Part shown: piece after piece, positions 10,744-20,316 of the stretch
How positions within the stretch are numbered: position 1 is the stretch's first letter
Layout: the number at the start of each line of letters is the position of its first letter
NCBI GenBank assembly: GCA_001599595.1
Contig: BCHH01000002.1
Span: forward strand, 2,788,812-2,852,811
Origin: Beverwykella pulmonaria
Lineage: Eukaryota > Ascomycota > Dothideomycetes > Pleosporales > Melanommataceae
Length of the DNA stretch: 64,000 nt
Reading direction: 5' to 3'
Notes under the pieces: generated by a model
Database searches by the model: none
Seen by the model: the letters and a program-made list of their open reading frames with translations, nothing else
What the model was told of the DNA's origin: nothing
Position numbers and translations under genes: made by a program

Positions 10744-10873
10744 TGTAAGCCCAGGACACCATAATGTCACGTGGATATGCCACTGACTAATCAGTCCGTC
10801 ATATATATATCAACTGTACATACATCACACCGAATACACATCTTGATACTCTTTCCTCGAATCTCCTGCTACC
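10744..10873 (+). repeat. solo LTR-A
   Basis: Starts TGTAAGCCCAGGACACC, matching the Copia LTR at 58597 through the GTCACGTGGATATGCCAC and CAGTCCGTCATATATATATC blocks. The 3' end is eroded (CTGCTACC in place of the GCTTACA end). No target-site duplication remains. Confidence 0.9.
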
Positions 10874-11353
10874 TGGGAGTAAGTTAGTAGCGCTAATCAT
10901 CCTAATTGTAATTACCCTGCTAATAGTGTCTTTTAAGTGCCCATATCTCTAATAGAGGTTTCAATATGATAACCTGTTCTGTGGTTCAAATGGGGCTGAT
11001 GAATTTTGTCCTTTTGCCCTTTAACCGTCCGCTGTACATTACAAACATAAGGACATTGTAAGATATTGTAACTTTAAATCTTGCTCTGTGTTGGCATGGT
11101 GTTATTTGTAAGTGCGCATGTTTTTGTTGATTTTACAATGTGCGTTTTGGTTTTTGATTTTGCGATATAGGCGTGGAAGGGAGGCAGATCAAATAAGCTA
11201 GAGATTATATCAAGTGTTACCTGAGAAGCAACGTTGAGGTTCAATGATTTTTGTCACACTTAGAACGCACATTGCTTGGGCGGAGCAAAGCTCCTCGACA
11301 TATATCGATTCTTTGGTCTCGTTCCCTAAGACCCTGATTCCCCCACGTCGGCT
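10874..11353. other. intergenic, 3' of the SQR gene
   Basis: No gene is seen. The sequence is AT-rich with a run of TTTTGTTGATTTT-like repeats. It contains the 3' untranslated region of the minus-strand SQR gene. Confidence 0.4.
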
Positions 11354-12712
11354 CTATCGAATCCACCCCTTTGGCCCGCCCCATTTGCCTTTGACCATGT
11401 AGTTATCGTACACCCACGGGAAAAAGTCCTTCTTCAGATGATAGAACGCGCGTCTCGGAACCGCTTGATCAATGCCAAACATGCCGCCAAACGTCTCCTT
11501 GGGAATGCCGCCGTACTTAAACTCTGCGAGAAGGACCTTCCTGTCCCCCGTTGTGAGCGGGCACGATGTGTAGCCATCGTACTCTTGCACTGCTTCTTTG
11601 CCGCCTTCGATGGACCTAATCACATTGTGGACCAGAATGGGCGACTGAGCTGTGATAGCCGCGGCGGTCTTGGACGTCGGCAACGCGGCGGCGTCGCCAA
11701 TCGACCAAACATTCTGATATTTCTTATGACGGAACGTCGCCGGATCGACATCTACATAGCCAGCTTGATCTCCCAGAGCACTGTTCTTGACAAAGGCGTG
11801 GGGTCCCATTTTGGGAACTGCGTGAAGGAGGTCGAACTTTCTAGTCACGTTCTCCTTCCCATCAGGACGCGCGAAGGTCGCCGTATTGCCGTCGATAGAC
11901 ACTAAGTCGTGCTGGAAAAGGCCTTCGACGCCCCTCTCCTTCCGCAGATTCTCGAGTACAGCGTTGTACTTGGGCACTCCAAACATGGTGGGAAGGCCGG
12001 TTGCGAATGTGATGTTGATGGGGGAAGCAGAGGGTGCGTTAGCGTTATAAAGACCAGCTCGCCTCCACTGCTCCCAGGCAAGCCACATGACCTTTTGAGG
12101 TGCGCCTGCGCACTTGACAACTCCGATCGGTTGCGTAAAGATAGCTGTGCCTTTCGTCAAGGCCTGTATGTTTCTCGCGGCCTTGTCGCAGGTTTCGTAT
12201 GTGTAGATGGTAGAGACGGGTGATTTCGGGTCGGCCAGCGCCTCCGGTAGACCTTTGATAGTGGTCAAGTCGACGTTGATTCCGGGCACGACGATGAGTT
12301 CATCGTAGCTAATCTTGTCGCCGTTCCCGAGTGTGAGGAGATTCTGCTCCGGTGAAAAGGTGCCCACTCTCTGATGGTAAAACTTGAGTTTGGGGTCAAT
12401 CAAGCCCGGGAGCGGTTTCCGCAGATTCTCCTTTTTCTTGAGACCACCGCCGACTAACGTCCATCCGGGCTGGTAATGGTGCCATTCAGCGGGGTCAATG
12501 ACAGCCACGTCGTCCTGGGAGAATTTGCCAGAACGAAGAAGCTGGTGGCTCACAGAAAGACCGGCGGTTCCGCCACCGACAACAACGACCCTGTGATTCC
12601 GAGCAGCAGCATTCACCGGTGATACTGTTGCGAGATTCCGGACTGATTGGAAATGAATCACCTGCTTGGCTGTAGAAGCCGCTTTTTGGCACGTGGATGG
12701 ACCGCGGAACAT
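11354..12712 (-). CDS. HMT2: mitochondrial sulfide:quinone oxidoreductase
   Basis: Single-exon, 452 aa from the ATG at 12712 (the frame runs slightly further upstream only through TTG). SQR oxidises sulfide, passes electrons to ubiquinone in the inner mitochondrial membrane and leaves a persulfide. The first 40 residues are basic and free of acidic residues, as in a mitochondrial presequence. A Rossmann motif VVVVGGGTAGLS follows at about 42-53, then EWHHYQPGWTLVGGG, typical of eukaryotic SQR. Two cysteines sit where the redox pair is expected: VVKCAGAPQK (Cys201) and GYTSCPLTT (Cys384). The C-terminal FAD motif is NVWSIGDAAALP. Length is normal for the family. The gene is divergent from the persulfide dioxygenase at 13449. 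Confidence 0.93.
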   Translation of the reverse strand: MFRGPSTCQKAASTAKQVIHFQSVRNLATVSPVNAAARNHRVVVVGGGTAGLSVSHQLLRSGKFSQDDVAVIDPAEWHHYQPGWTLVGGGLKKKENLRKPLPGLIDPKLKFYHQRVGTFSPEQNLLTLGNGDKISYDELIVVPGINVDLTTIKGLPEALADPKSPVSTIYTYETCDKAARNIQALTKGTAIFTQPIGVVKCAGAPQKVMWLAWEQWRRAGLYNANAPSASPINITFATGLPTMFGVPKYNAVLENLRKERGVEGLFQHDLVSIDGNTATFARPDGKENVTRKFDLLHAVPKMGPHAFVKNSALGDQAGYVDVDPATFRHKKYQNVWSIGDAAALPTSKTAAAITAQSPILVHNVIRSIEGGKEAVQEYDGYTSCPLTTGDRKVLLAEFKYGGIPKETFGGMFGIDQAVPRRAFYHLKKDFFPWVYDNYMVKGKWGGPKGWIR

Positions 12713-13448
12713 GGTCGTTGTCAACAATCAAGGATACCACGCCCAGGAAGATACGAAGGAGAGAGTAAGGAAAAGTAGTAAGAGCGCGCCGAATGAAATA
12801 TAATGGTGAGGAAAGAGGGTTAAGAATCGGCGTTGGCTCGGGTCGACGGGGTCGTATGATATAAAGCTCGGGTGGCTCTAACCAGTAGAAGAGACGAAAC
12901 ACGGAACGCTACTGGGGTAACGCCAGCGAGGATTGAGGCAATTCAGGAAAATCTTTCACTCACATGGTTGCGCGTGCCGGCGTGATGACTGATACGCCGC
13001 TTATCCCCATCGCTACGCACCGACGTCTCCATGACGCGTTCGGGTCTACGGGCGATACATGGTGAGTGTGAATCTCATAGGACAAGCCTTGAGCAAGTTT
13101 ATCAGCGTCGCCGAACCGTGGGGTGAGACGAGGCGAGCAACCTGACCTCCCCGATGTTGGTCGGACCATCGCTTCGGCAGCGAATCTCATTGGTGGAGCC
13201 TGCCTGCGTCACGTTTGGCAGCCGCTCGTAGGGCTGCAGGGCTGTGGCGCTGAACGCCGACCTGCATCGCCGAGCTGCCCTCACATCGCCGTGGCTGGCC
13301 TCATCATCTCACAAGCAGTGTCTTGGATTACAGACTGCATTCTTAAGAGTGCCACGATAAACATGGGCTTGTGCATTGGCCGTCCTCTTCCCTATCCCTT
13401 TGTTCGCACCCCCAGTTTTCGATCGGTGCAGTTCGACCATCGACCAGC
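12713..13448. promoter_or_regulatory. shared divergent promoter of the sulfide pair
   Basis: This region of about 736 bp separates the starts of the SQR gene (minus) and the persulfide dioxygenase gene (plus). No other convincing gene lies in it, so it should hold both promoters and could allow co-regulation. I could not assign a binding site. Confidence 0.55.
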
Positions 13449-14709
13449 ATGGCCTCCCTCAGTCTCTCTCGATGGCAAACGCCGGTGGGCCTTGTTAAGC
13501 CTCTCGTGAGGATGGCTAGAACTTCTCTTACCACCCCGAGACAATGCAGGGCACACTTCCAGTGCCGATCTGTCCACCAACGTGCCCTGCCGACGACGTC
13601 TTGCCAAGCAGGATCATCATCGTCTTCCTCCCTAGGAACACGATTCACCGACCGCAAAATGAACTTCGTATCCCGGGGCACACCCGGCCTGCGAGGCATT
13701 CTTCCTCCCTCATACCAGAATGGCGCCCAAGGACGAGTTACATATAGCACTGACGCCGCACTCTCCCAAGAGCCCACTATTAACAGCGTGTTTGAGTCTA
13801 TTACAGGCACGTGGCAATATGTGGTTGCCGATTCGTCTACAAACGCGGCTGTCGTCATTGATCCCGTCCTGGACTACGACCCAGTTACCCAAACCATCAC
13901 CACCGACTCCGCCGATTCCTTGCTCACCTTGGCCAAGGCGAAAGGCTATCAGATCCAGTGGATCCTCGAAACGCATGCTCACGCAGACCACCTAACTGCA
14001 GCATCCTATCTACGGCATCGGCTCGAGCAACAGCAAGGTCACCGACCGTCCATTGGCATCGGGAAGCGGATCGGGCAGGTGCAGATGCTGTTCGGTAAGA
14101 GATATGGTGTTCCGGCAAAGGAATACCAGCACGTCTTTGACAAGCTCTTCGACGATGACGAGGAGTTTGTGATCGGAAACCTGAAGGTTACTGCCATGCA
14201 TCTTCCCGGGCACACTCCAGATCATCTTGGGTATAGGATTGGAGGTAAGACCGTTTAGGTGCCACCCGTGTAGTATCTTTCTAACGCAAATTTCTCAAGA
14301 CAATGTTTTCTGCGGCGATTCCGTCTTCCACGCTGATATAGGCACCGCACGCTGCGACTTCCCAGGAGGTAGCATTAGTTGTCTCTGGAACTCAGCGCGC
14401 AGGCTTCTCGCCCTCCCAGATAACGTCAAGATCTGGACTGGTCACGACTATCCTCCAGATGGCCGCACCGAGCCCGTACCCTGGATGACTGTCAAGGATC
14501 ATAAAGAGCAGAACAAGCACCTGAAGAACGGCATCCGTGAGGCGGACTTCGTTACCATGCGGACAGAGCGGGATGCCGCACTAGCAGCGCCGAGATTACT
14601 GCATCAGTCATTGCAGGTTAACATCCGTGGGGGCAAAATGCCGGTCCCAAATGATTCTGGGCTCCGGTTGCTTCATCTCCCGTTAAAGCTTACAGGTGAA
14701 GTTTGGTGA
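13449..14709 (+). CDS. Blh/ETHE1-type persulfide dioxygenase (MBL fold)
   Basis: Two exons, 13449..14244 and 14300..14709, give 401 aa. The intron (GTAAGA donor, CTAAC branch, CAAG acceptor) restores the glycine-aspartate junction of GYRIGDNVFCGDS. The metal ligands of the metallo-beta-lactamase fold are present: ETHAHADHL (His176, His178, Asp180, His181), LPGHTPDHLGY (His255), GDSVFHADIGTARCDFPGG and WTGHDYPP (His314). The last 60 residues (ADFVTMRTERDAALAAPRLL, then QVNIRGGKMP) match bacterial Blh-type persulfide dioxygenases more than the shorter ETHE1. About 90 N-terminal residues are Arg/Ser-rich, consistent with mitochondrial import. It would oxidise the glutathione persulfide made downstream of SQR to sulfite. 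The Met at 13449 is preferred; an upstream ATG at 13371 adds 26 residues. Confidence 0.88.
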
Positions 14710-14780
14710 AACAAAGGCTTTGAAATTCATGTAAAGTTAGCATGTATTCGTATTGTGACAGCTCAATCTATACTGCGAAT

Positions 14781-14880
14781 TGTCACGATGAGAAGAGGCA
14801 GTCAATCGTCTGATGGGTAAAAGTGTGTATAAAGAGTGTGAAAGCCGTGAGAAGCTGACGCATGACGACTATATACCCCC
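14781..14880 (-). repeat. decayed LTR-B copy
   Basis: Shares TGTCACG, the CAGTCAATCGTCTGATGGGT block, a TATA-like GTGTGTATAAAGAG and GTGAAAGC with copies at 32404-32528 and 57197-57347. The far end is eroded. Confidence 0.75.
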
Positions 14881-15052
14881 ATGAAGGGGAATTTCGCTGG
14901 CGCGAAACGTAATCTGACTCTTCACGGTTTCTACTTATCGGCGGTCACACCAAGGGTGTTCGTGTTTGTGGTGAACCAGCATTCTGATGTATGAACCGTA
15001 GACAAGCAAATCGACATCGCCAGTAGTGAGTAAGCAAATACCGTTCCCCTAC

Positions 15053-16498
15053 CTAGCTCAACAAGCACTTCGATTCTGTCGCTCGATCCCAGACTATGTC
15101 CATCCTCTCTCCTATAACCCTCGAATTAAACCATTCCAGGATTTTAACATCACCCACAGACCTTGCTCCCTCCAGGACCCCACTAATCACTAGCCTCTCT
15201 GTGGCAAAGTACAGCTCGACCATCGCCAAATTCCTTGCAATACATGCTCGACTTCCTGTCCCAAACGCAAACCACGCCTTCGCGTCCGCCTTGCCATCAA
15301 CCCATCTCTCTGGACGGAAAGCCTCGGGATCAGGAAATGCGATGCGGTTGTTGTGAAGTTCGTACGCCGAGCAGCCGACCAGGGTGCCAGGTGCGAAGTG
15401 AGAACCCTTGAAGGACCAACCAGTACGCGGCACGATACGGGGAAGCCGAGTAGGGTTTGCCATGCTGAGCCGCAGACCTTCTTTTATGACGCCACTGAGG
15501 TGGGGCAGGGACTGGATATCTGCGGCTGCGGGACCGAGGGCGGCGTTTTCGAGGAGTTCGACGCGTAAGGTCTTGTAGATTTCCTTCTCATTCACGAGAT
15601 ATCTAATGATGGTCGCCAAATTCATGCCGGTTGAGTCCGTGCCCGCAAAAACTAGGTCCTTGCACTGTGCCTTGATTTCCTCGTCGCAGAGTCCAAGACT
15701 CATCAATCGGCCAGGGTACGTAGGATCAGTTGCTGCCGTCTTGCTAACCAGCTCCTCAACAAATGTATCCACAGTCTGCATACTCGCAGCTGTCTGCGCA
15801 TCGGCTACACATATTTCAATCGCTCGTTCTATAAGAAGAAAAACAAAATTTGGCAGATAGAAGAACCTTCCCACACCGACAAACGCATCCACGAAGGCTG
15901 CCACAGAAAGATGCTGCCCCTTTTCGGAAACTGCATCGTAGTTGCGTCGGAAAAGATGCGTGGACACAGCATCAACAGCCAAACTCCTCGTCAGAACGAG
16001 CAAATTGACCGGCCTTTCCATATTCGCTTCCTTGCGCATACGGTCCACAAAGCGATCGACGCAGCCATAAAGCGCATCTGTATTATCGCGGAGGGCCTTG
16101 GTCGAAAACAGCGGCATGACTGCTTTCGCTCTCGGCGCGCGGTATTCGACATCCATCGTAGAGAACAGAGTCTTGTGCCCGTCGATATCGAAATTTGCAT
16201 AGCATTCTGCTTTGACGAAACCGCCTTTGGAAACATAGATGGGGTGGATAGCATCTGGATCGTTGATGTCTACTTCGTGGGGGGAGACGCGGACAAGAGT
16301 GCCATATCTTTTATGGAGGTCATGAATGACAGTGGCTTCGTCCCCGACATAGGCATGGTAGTATAGCCATAGGGATGTGAGCTTGGGGAGCGTGGGTCCC
16401 GGAATGGCGGATAGCGGGTGCAGGAAAATGCGGTAGATGGACCGGATGAAAAGGTAGAGTATGGAGAGGAGCGCAAGTTTTGCTAAGAAGTGCAACAT
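15053..16498 (-). CDS. cytochrome P450 monooxygenase
   Basis: Single-exon, 481 aa, normal P450 length. An N-terminal membrane anchor (LAKLALLSILYLFIRSIY) is followed by the proline-rich hinge IPGPTLPKL. The I-helix oxygen-binding motif is FAGTDST, the K-helix ExxR is EGLR, the PERW region is present, and the heme loop is FAFGTGSRACIA with Cys419 as ligand. The class resembles fungal P450s of secondary or xenobiotic metabolism. No backbone enzyme (PKS, NRPS, terpene synthase) lies in the window, so the substrate is unknown. The start ATG at 16498 is directly before the anchor. Confidence 0.93.
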   Translation of the reverse strand: MLHFLAKLALLSILYLFIRSIYRIFLHPLSAIPGPTLPKLTSLWLYYHAYVGDEATVIHDLHKRYGTLVRVSPHEVDINDPDAIHPIYVSKGGFVKAECYANFDIDGHKTLFSTMDVEYRAPRAKAVMPLFSTKALRDNTDALYGCVDRFVDRMRKEANMERPVNLLVLTRSLAVDAVSTHLFRRNYDAVSEKGQHLSVAAFVDAFVGVGRFFYLPNFVFLLIERAIEICVADAQTAASMQTVDTFVEELVSKTAATDPTYPGRLMSLGLCDEEIKAQCKDLVFAGTDSTGMNLATIIRYLVNEKEIYKTLRVELLENAALGPAAADIQSLPHLSGVIKEGLRLSMANPTRLPRIVPRTGWSFKGSHFAPGTLVGCSAYELHNNRIAFPDPEAFRPERWVDGKADAKAWFAFGTGSRACIARNLAMVELYFATERLVISGVLEGARSVGDVKILEWFNSRVIGERMDIVWDRATESKCLLS

Positions 16499-17336
16499 GA
16501 TCGCTTGCTGTCGGATCCAAATTTTCTAGGGAGATTTTTATTCCTTATTTTCTATCTAAGACGAGTGCGACGTGCGATGTGGAGTGAGTCACGAAAGTGG
16601 GGTGGACCTAGCGATAACCAGATAGCACTCTACTCCACTACTTTTATCAGACATTAAAAAAAAGCAGTCTCCATAATTTACTTCGGCACCAGACATACTA
16701 AGCTTTGGTGTCTCAAATGAGTTCCCATAAGTAGAGTGTTTGGTATCAATATCCTTAGTCTTAACCTCAAGCACTCAAAATGTTCATTCTCTGTAGTTAT
16801 ATCATAAGGCTTATTAATCTCATTTTAAGGTGGATGTCTTCAAAAAATTTGGATGCAAGATAAAACCAGCTAAGGAGGGGCACAAAGGTTTGGTTGCCAT
16901 ACCCAAGTGCTCCAACTACTCAGCCGACCTGCTCGTGCCTGTGGCTGTCTTACTAGAATTTGTGCGCAAGATTAAACTCCCTGCGAAGCAATCGGCGAAT
17001 TTTGAAGAGAATGCGACGGTTCAGAGTTCAAGAAAGCAAGGTGATGTGGGGAATTGAAGTCCTTAGCATATAACTGGGTGTTGTTGATTGGGCTGCGGAG
17101 CACCTTAAGCGAGACGAGGTCGAGCGAGACAGAGGAGAGCACAAAAGGCCACGGAATAGTTGCTTGTTGGTTGGGTTAGTTACACTGGTGTGCAGGTGTG
17201 GAGGCCACATGATTGCACTGCCTTTCTTTTAAGACTCTTCCACGTAAAGTTCATTCATCGGCTTCGTTTCTTTTACTACCTTTCTATAACATGATCTATT
17301 ATATTCCAGAGAAATGTCCATCTCTTTGATTTCTTG
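16499..17336. other. no supported gene
   Basis: A 75-codon plus frame at 16830-17057 contains KFGCKIKPAKEGHKGLVAIP but lacks a recognisable domain. I see nothing else. Confidence 0.35.
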
Positions 17337-18260
17337 TTAGAATTTGTCTATTCCGTCCAAAGGATACTCACCCAGATCATGCCAATTATCCAGGCCGAAC
17401 TTGACTTCAATTTTTCTCAATGCGGGTCGCGCACCCATCGCCGAGTGCAAATTTGCGAAGCCAGTTTTCATGGGTAGCTTTGAAGCCTTCCCAACATTCG
17501 CAGGTCTCGTCCTCGATGTTGAAGGAATATCCAAACCTTCAAGTCACGGAACTAGCAGTAATCTCGCAACAACCCCTTAATCAGTACTGTCCAATTGCAA
17601 TCTGTGAAGCGTCAATGTCTCTAGCTTGGGATAATCAGAGACATCGAATAGTTGGTCTGTAAGAAAGTGGGTAAGATCTTGGGTGAGATTTCCGATGTCG
17701 ACAGGTTCCAAAGAAGCCTTGTGCGATTCAAGCATGGATTTGAACGAGCGCATCTCCCAATCTAACATTCCACCACGATTGGAACTAAATAACCTAAATA
17801 TTTCGAGGACTTTGGGGTTGCTCAAGAACCTCAGGAATTTCTTCAATGTAGCCAATTTGGAGAGACGTAGACAAGGTAGTTCTGTATTTCTAGAGAGCAC
17901 AGGGTTAGGTTGAAGATATCATTCCAGCGTGAATATGCGCGTGGGTTCTTCTCGTATGCCCTCTTATCTGCGATAGGAACTTGTGGAAATTTAATCATAC
18001 CTTTAGCTTCAGCTTAAAAAATTCGTCGCGTGAATGTGAAAGTCTGAACAGATCTAAAAACATCATAGAGCAAATGTTACCGAATGCTTCTAACATTGTG
18101 CTTAGATACAGCCCCAACGAATTCTGGGGATGGAAAGACGTTCGATGCGCCGCATCCTTATAGCGTATCCCTAAAACAGAGTCTAAGTATCCGTAGTGTG
18201 TGGTTCTTCGAATCACCCGTGAATTTGAAAGCATCGCACGTTTAGCAACTTCGACATCAC
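17337..18260 (-). pseudogene. F-box/LRR-like gene relic
   Basis: Three minus-strand open blocks in different frames read as the leucine-rich half of a fungal F-box-like protein: around 18234-17995 (VLGIRYKDAAHRTSF), 17900-17577 (LSKLATLKKFLRFLSNPK, then LEPVDIGNLTQDLTHFLTDQ and YPKLETLTLHRLQL) and 17534-17337 (ARPALRKIEVKFG). The alternation of 'YPKLETL'-type repeats and the spacing fit that class. In-frame stops separate the blocks and I could not build consistent introns, so it is either decayed or mis-spliced in my reading. No N-terminal F-box is visible. Confidence 0.4.
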
Positions 18261-18796
18261 TTCCTTCACACTATCAAACTCCGATCCATCATCACGGATA
18301 TAAACATAGAGGCCCAAGCAAAACCTCCCCAGCGAGGAATTGCAGACTGATGCTGGCGTCACATGACCATCCATAAAGCCGGGTCAGTTTCACGGTCCTG
18401 TACTTTACAAACCTATCAATTCCGATCCATGTTAATACCATTACTCAAAGATATAGTGGCTCTTATGGCTCCTCTTTTCGCAACGACCCTGAACAGCGGC
18501 TCCAATAACCAACTACCCTCTACTGGTGGCTGTGCGGTTCTGTTTAAGTAATCACGGTTCGTTTTCAAATGGCGGCCTAAAATTCATCCGATCGACCGAC
18601 TATTTCGAGATTACTCAAACACGCCGAATGAACTAGTCAACATGCAGGCTGGAGGCCTTGAGGTCAAAGGAGAGAAGGATGAAAGTCATACCGGAATTTA
18701 CAAATATAAGAAGCTCGAAAATGTTAGCCTCAAACTTACTACAGACCACGAAAGATATCGATCGTTTCACTTCCATCTCTCCACACCTTTAGACCC
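18261..18796. other. intergenic, upstream of the SDR gene
   Basis: I see no supported gene. The last 150 bp presumably contain the promoter of the SDR gene. Confidence 0.35.
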
Positions 18797-19736
18797 ATGG
18801 CGAAATCAGTCCTCATCACGGGATGTGCTTCCGGAGGAATCGGACATGCACTCGCTCTAGCATTTCAAAAGCGCGGTCTCATCGTCTTCGCAACCGCTCG
18901 CAACCCGTCCAAGATGGCCGATCTTGAAAATACATCCGGACCTAGTATCCAACTCTTGCCTCTAGACGTTACAGATTCTGTTTCCGTTGCAAATGCGGTC
19001 GAAGCAGTGAAAGCCAAAACTGGGGGGAAACTGGACTATCTCATCAACAACTCTGGCCGTGGATACACAATGCCTGCTCTGGATTGCGATATCGAGGAAG
19101 GAAAGAAGGTGTTTGAAGTTAACTTTTGGGGAGTGATAAGGGTCGTGCAGAGGTTTGCACCTTTGCTCGTGGAAGCAAAGGGAACGGTAGTTATAATCGG
19201 CTCTGGCTCAGCACTCGTACATTTGCCATATTCCAGTAAGTATGAGCGACAGGAGTGTTCCAATTTCGCGCTAACAACAGAAGGCATCTACAACGCATCT
19301 AAAGCAGCTGTCACAATGTTTGATGAAAATTTAAGGATCGAAATGGCGCCTTTCGGGGTCCGCGTCTTGACTGTGGTTGCCGGAGCCGTCACCACGACCT
19401 TCCATGATAACAATCCAATCCTAGACCTTCCGCACGATTCCATGTATCACGCGTTGAAGAGTAACATTGATGCCATATCGAAAGCGAATGACGGCTTCAC
19501 TAGGACAAAAGTGGAGGATTTCGCAGAACGTGTAGTTGACGATGTTTTAGGTGGTGTGACAGGTAGGACATTTAGGGGATCACAGGCATCTGTCGCACGT
19601 TTTGCTTCATCATTTATGCCTATGTGGCTTCTCGTAAGTTAATTTGAATATCAGAAATTGTTCGTACCGTGGGACTGACATTGGATAGGATCGGATCTTG
19701 GTCAAAGGCTCAGGACTAAATACCATGAAGCTATAA
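18797..19736 (+). CDS. short-chain dehydrogenase/reductase (AYR1-like)
   Basis: Three exons, 18797..19235, 19281..19633 and 19689..19736, give 279 aa. The cofactor motif is TGCASGGIGHALA, then NNSGRGY (the NNAG position) and the catalytic YNASK with an upstream serine (GSGSALV). The first intron is only 45 nt (GTAAGT to GCTAACAACAG), a multiple of three, and open, so an unspliced reading also stays in frame, but splicing restores PYSKGIYNASKAA. The second intron (GTAAGT, CTGAC branch, TAG) leads to the C-terminus DRILVKGSGLN. The family includes NADPH-dependent 1-acyldihydroxyacetone phosphate reductase of lipid droplets and ER; assignment to that substrate is inference. Confidence 0.88.
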
Positions 19737-20316
19737 GATTCAATTTCGAAGTTCTTCCCTTCTCGCATTATGGTCACACCAGGAGAGTAACCTTTCTTAT
19801 TTATTTTTCCTTTCGGTCTAGCGTTTCCCAAAATGCCGCAGATTTGAACAGTTTTTATCGTGGGTTTCAGGACTGAGTACCGTCTCCAGAGTTGAGACTC
19901 AGCACGATGAGTGATTTATTAATTTCAGGCGACATATACATATCTATAAGTGAAGTAGCATTTCTATGATGCTCATTTTGGTTGTTTTCAAAAATCTATG
20001 CCTATGTTAAAATGTGGCTATGGATGCGCAATGCATGGTTTGTGCCGTTCTATTTTTAGCTCCCAGCCATCTCAGCTCAACTTGCTTCGTATGTGGGGTC
20101 TTAAAACTAGGAACAGATCCAACAGCCAGCATCAAGTTAGCATAGAAGCCGATGCTCCTCGAAAACTTTCTGCTCCCTTCGTGATTTTGTGTGGAGCCTA
20201 TCGCAAAAATGATCCATTCGGTCTCAATATCGCATTGATCAGCGCAACCAAATCACCGCTCACCAGATGTATTCCCCCAACATTGCCACCACAATCCACG
20301 TTGGCAGACCTCCGAG
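19737..20316. other. intergenic, upstream of the HET gene
   Basis: No gene with features is seen. A 115-codon plus frame at 19998-20345 overlaps the start of the HET gene and looks fortuitous. Confidence 0.4.

Noticed and set aside
13102..13509. Frames of 60-128 codons between the sulfide genes
   Set aside because: They overlap in several registers, show no conserved features and lie in the shared promoter region and the presequence exon.
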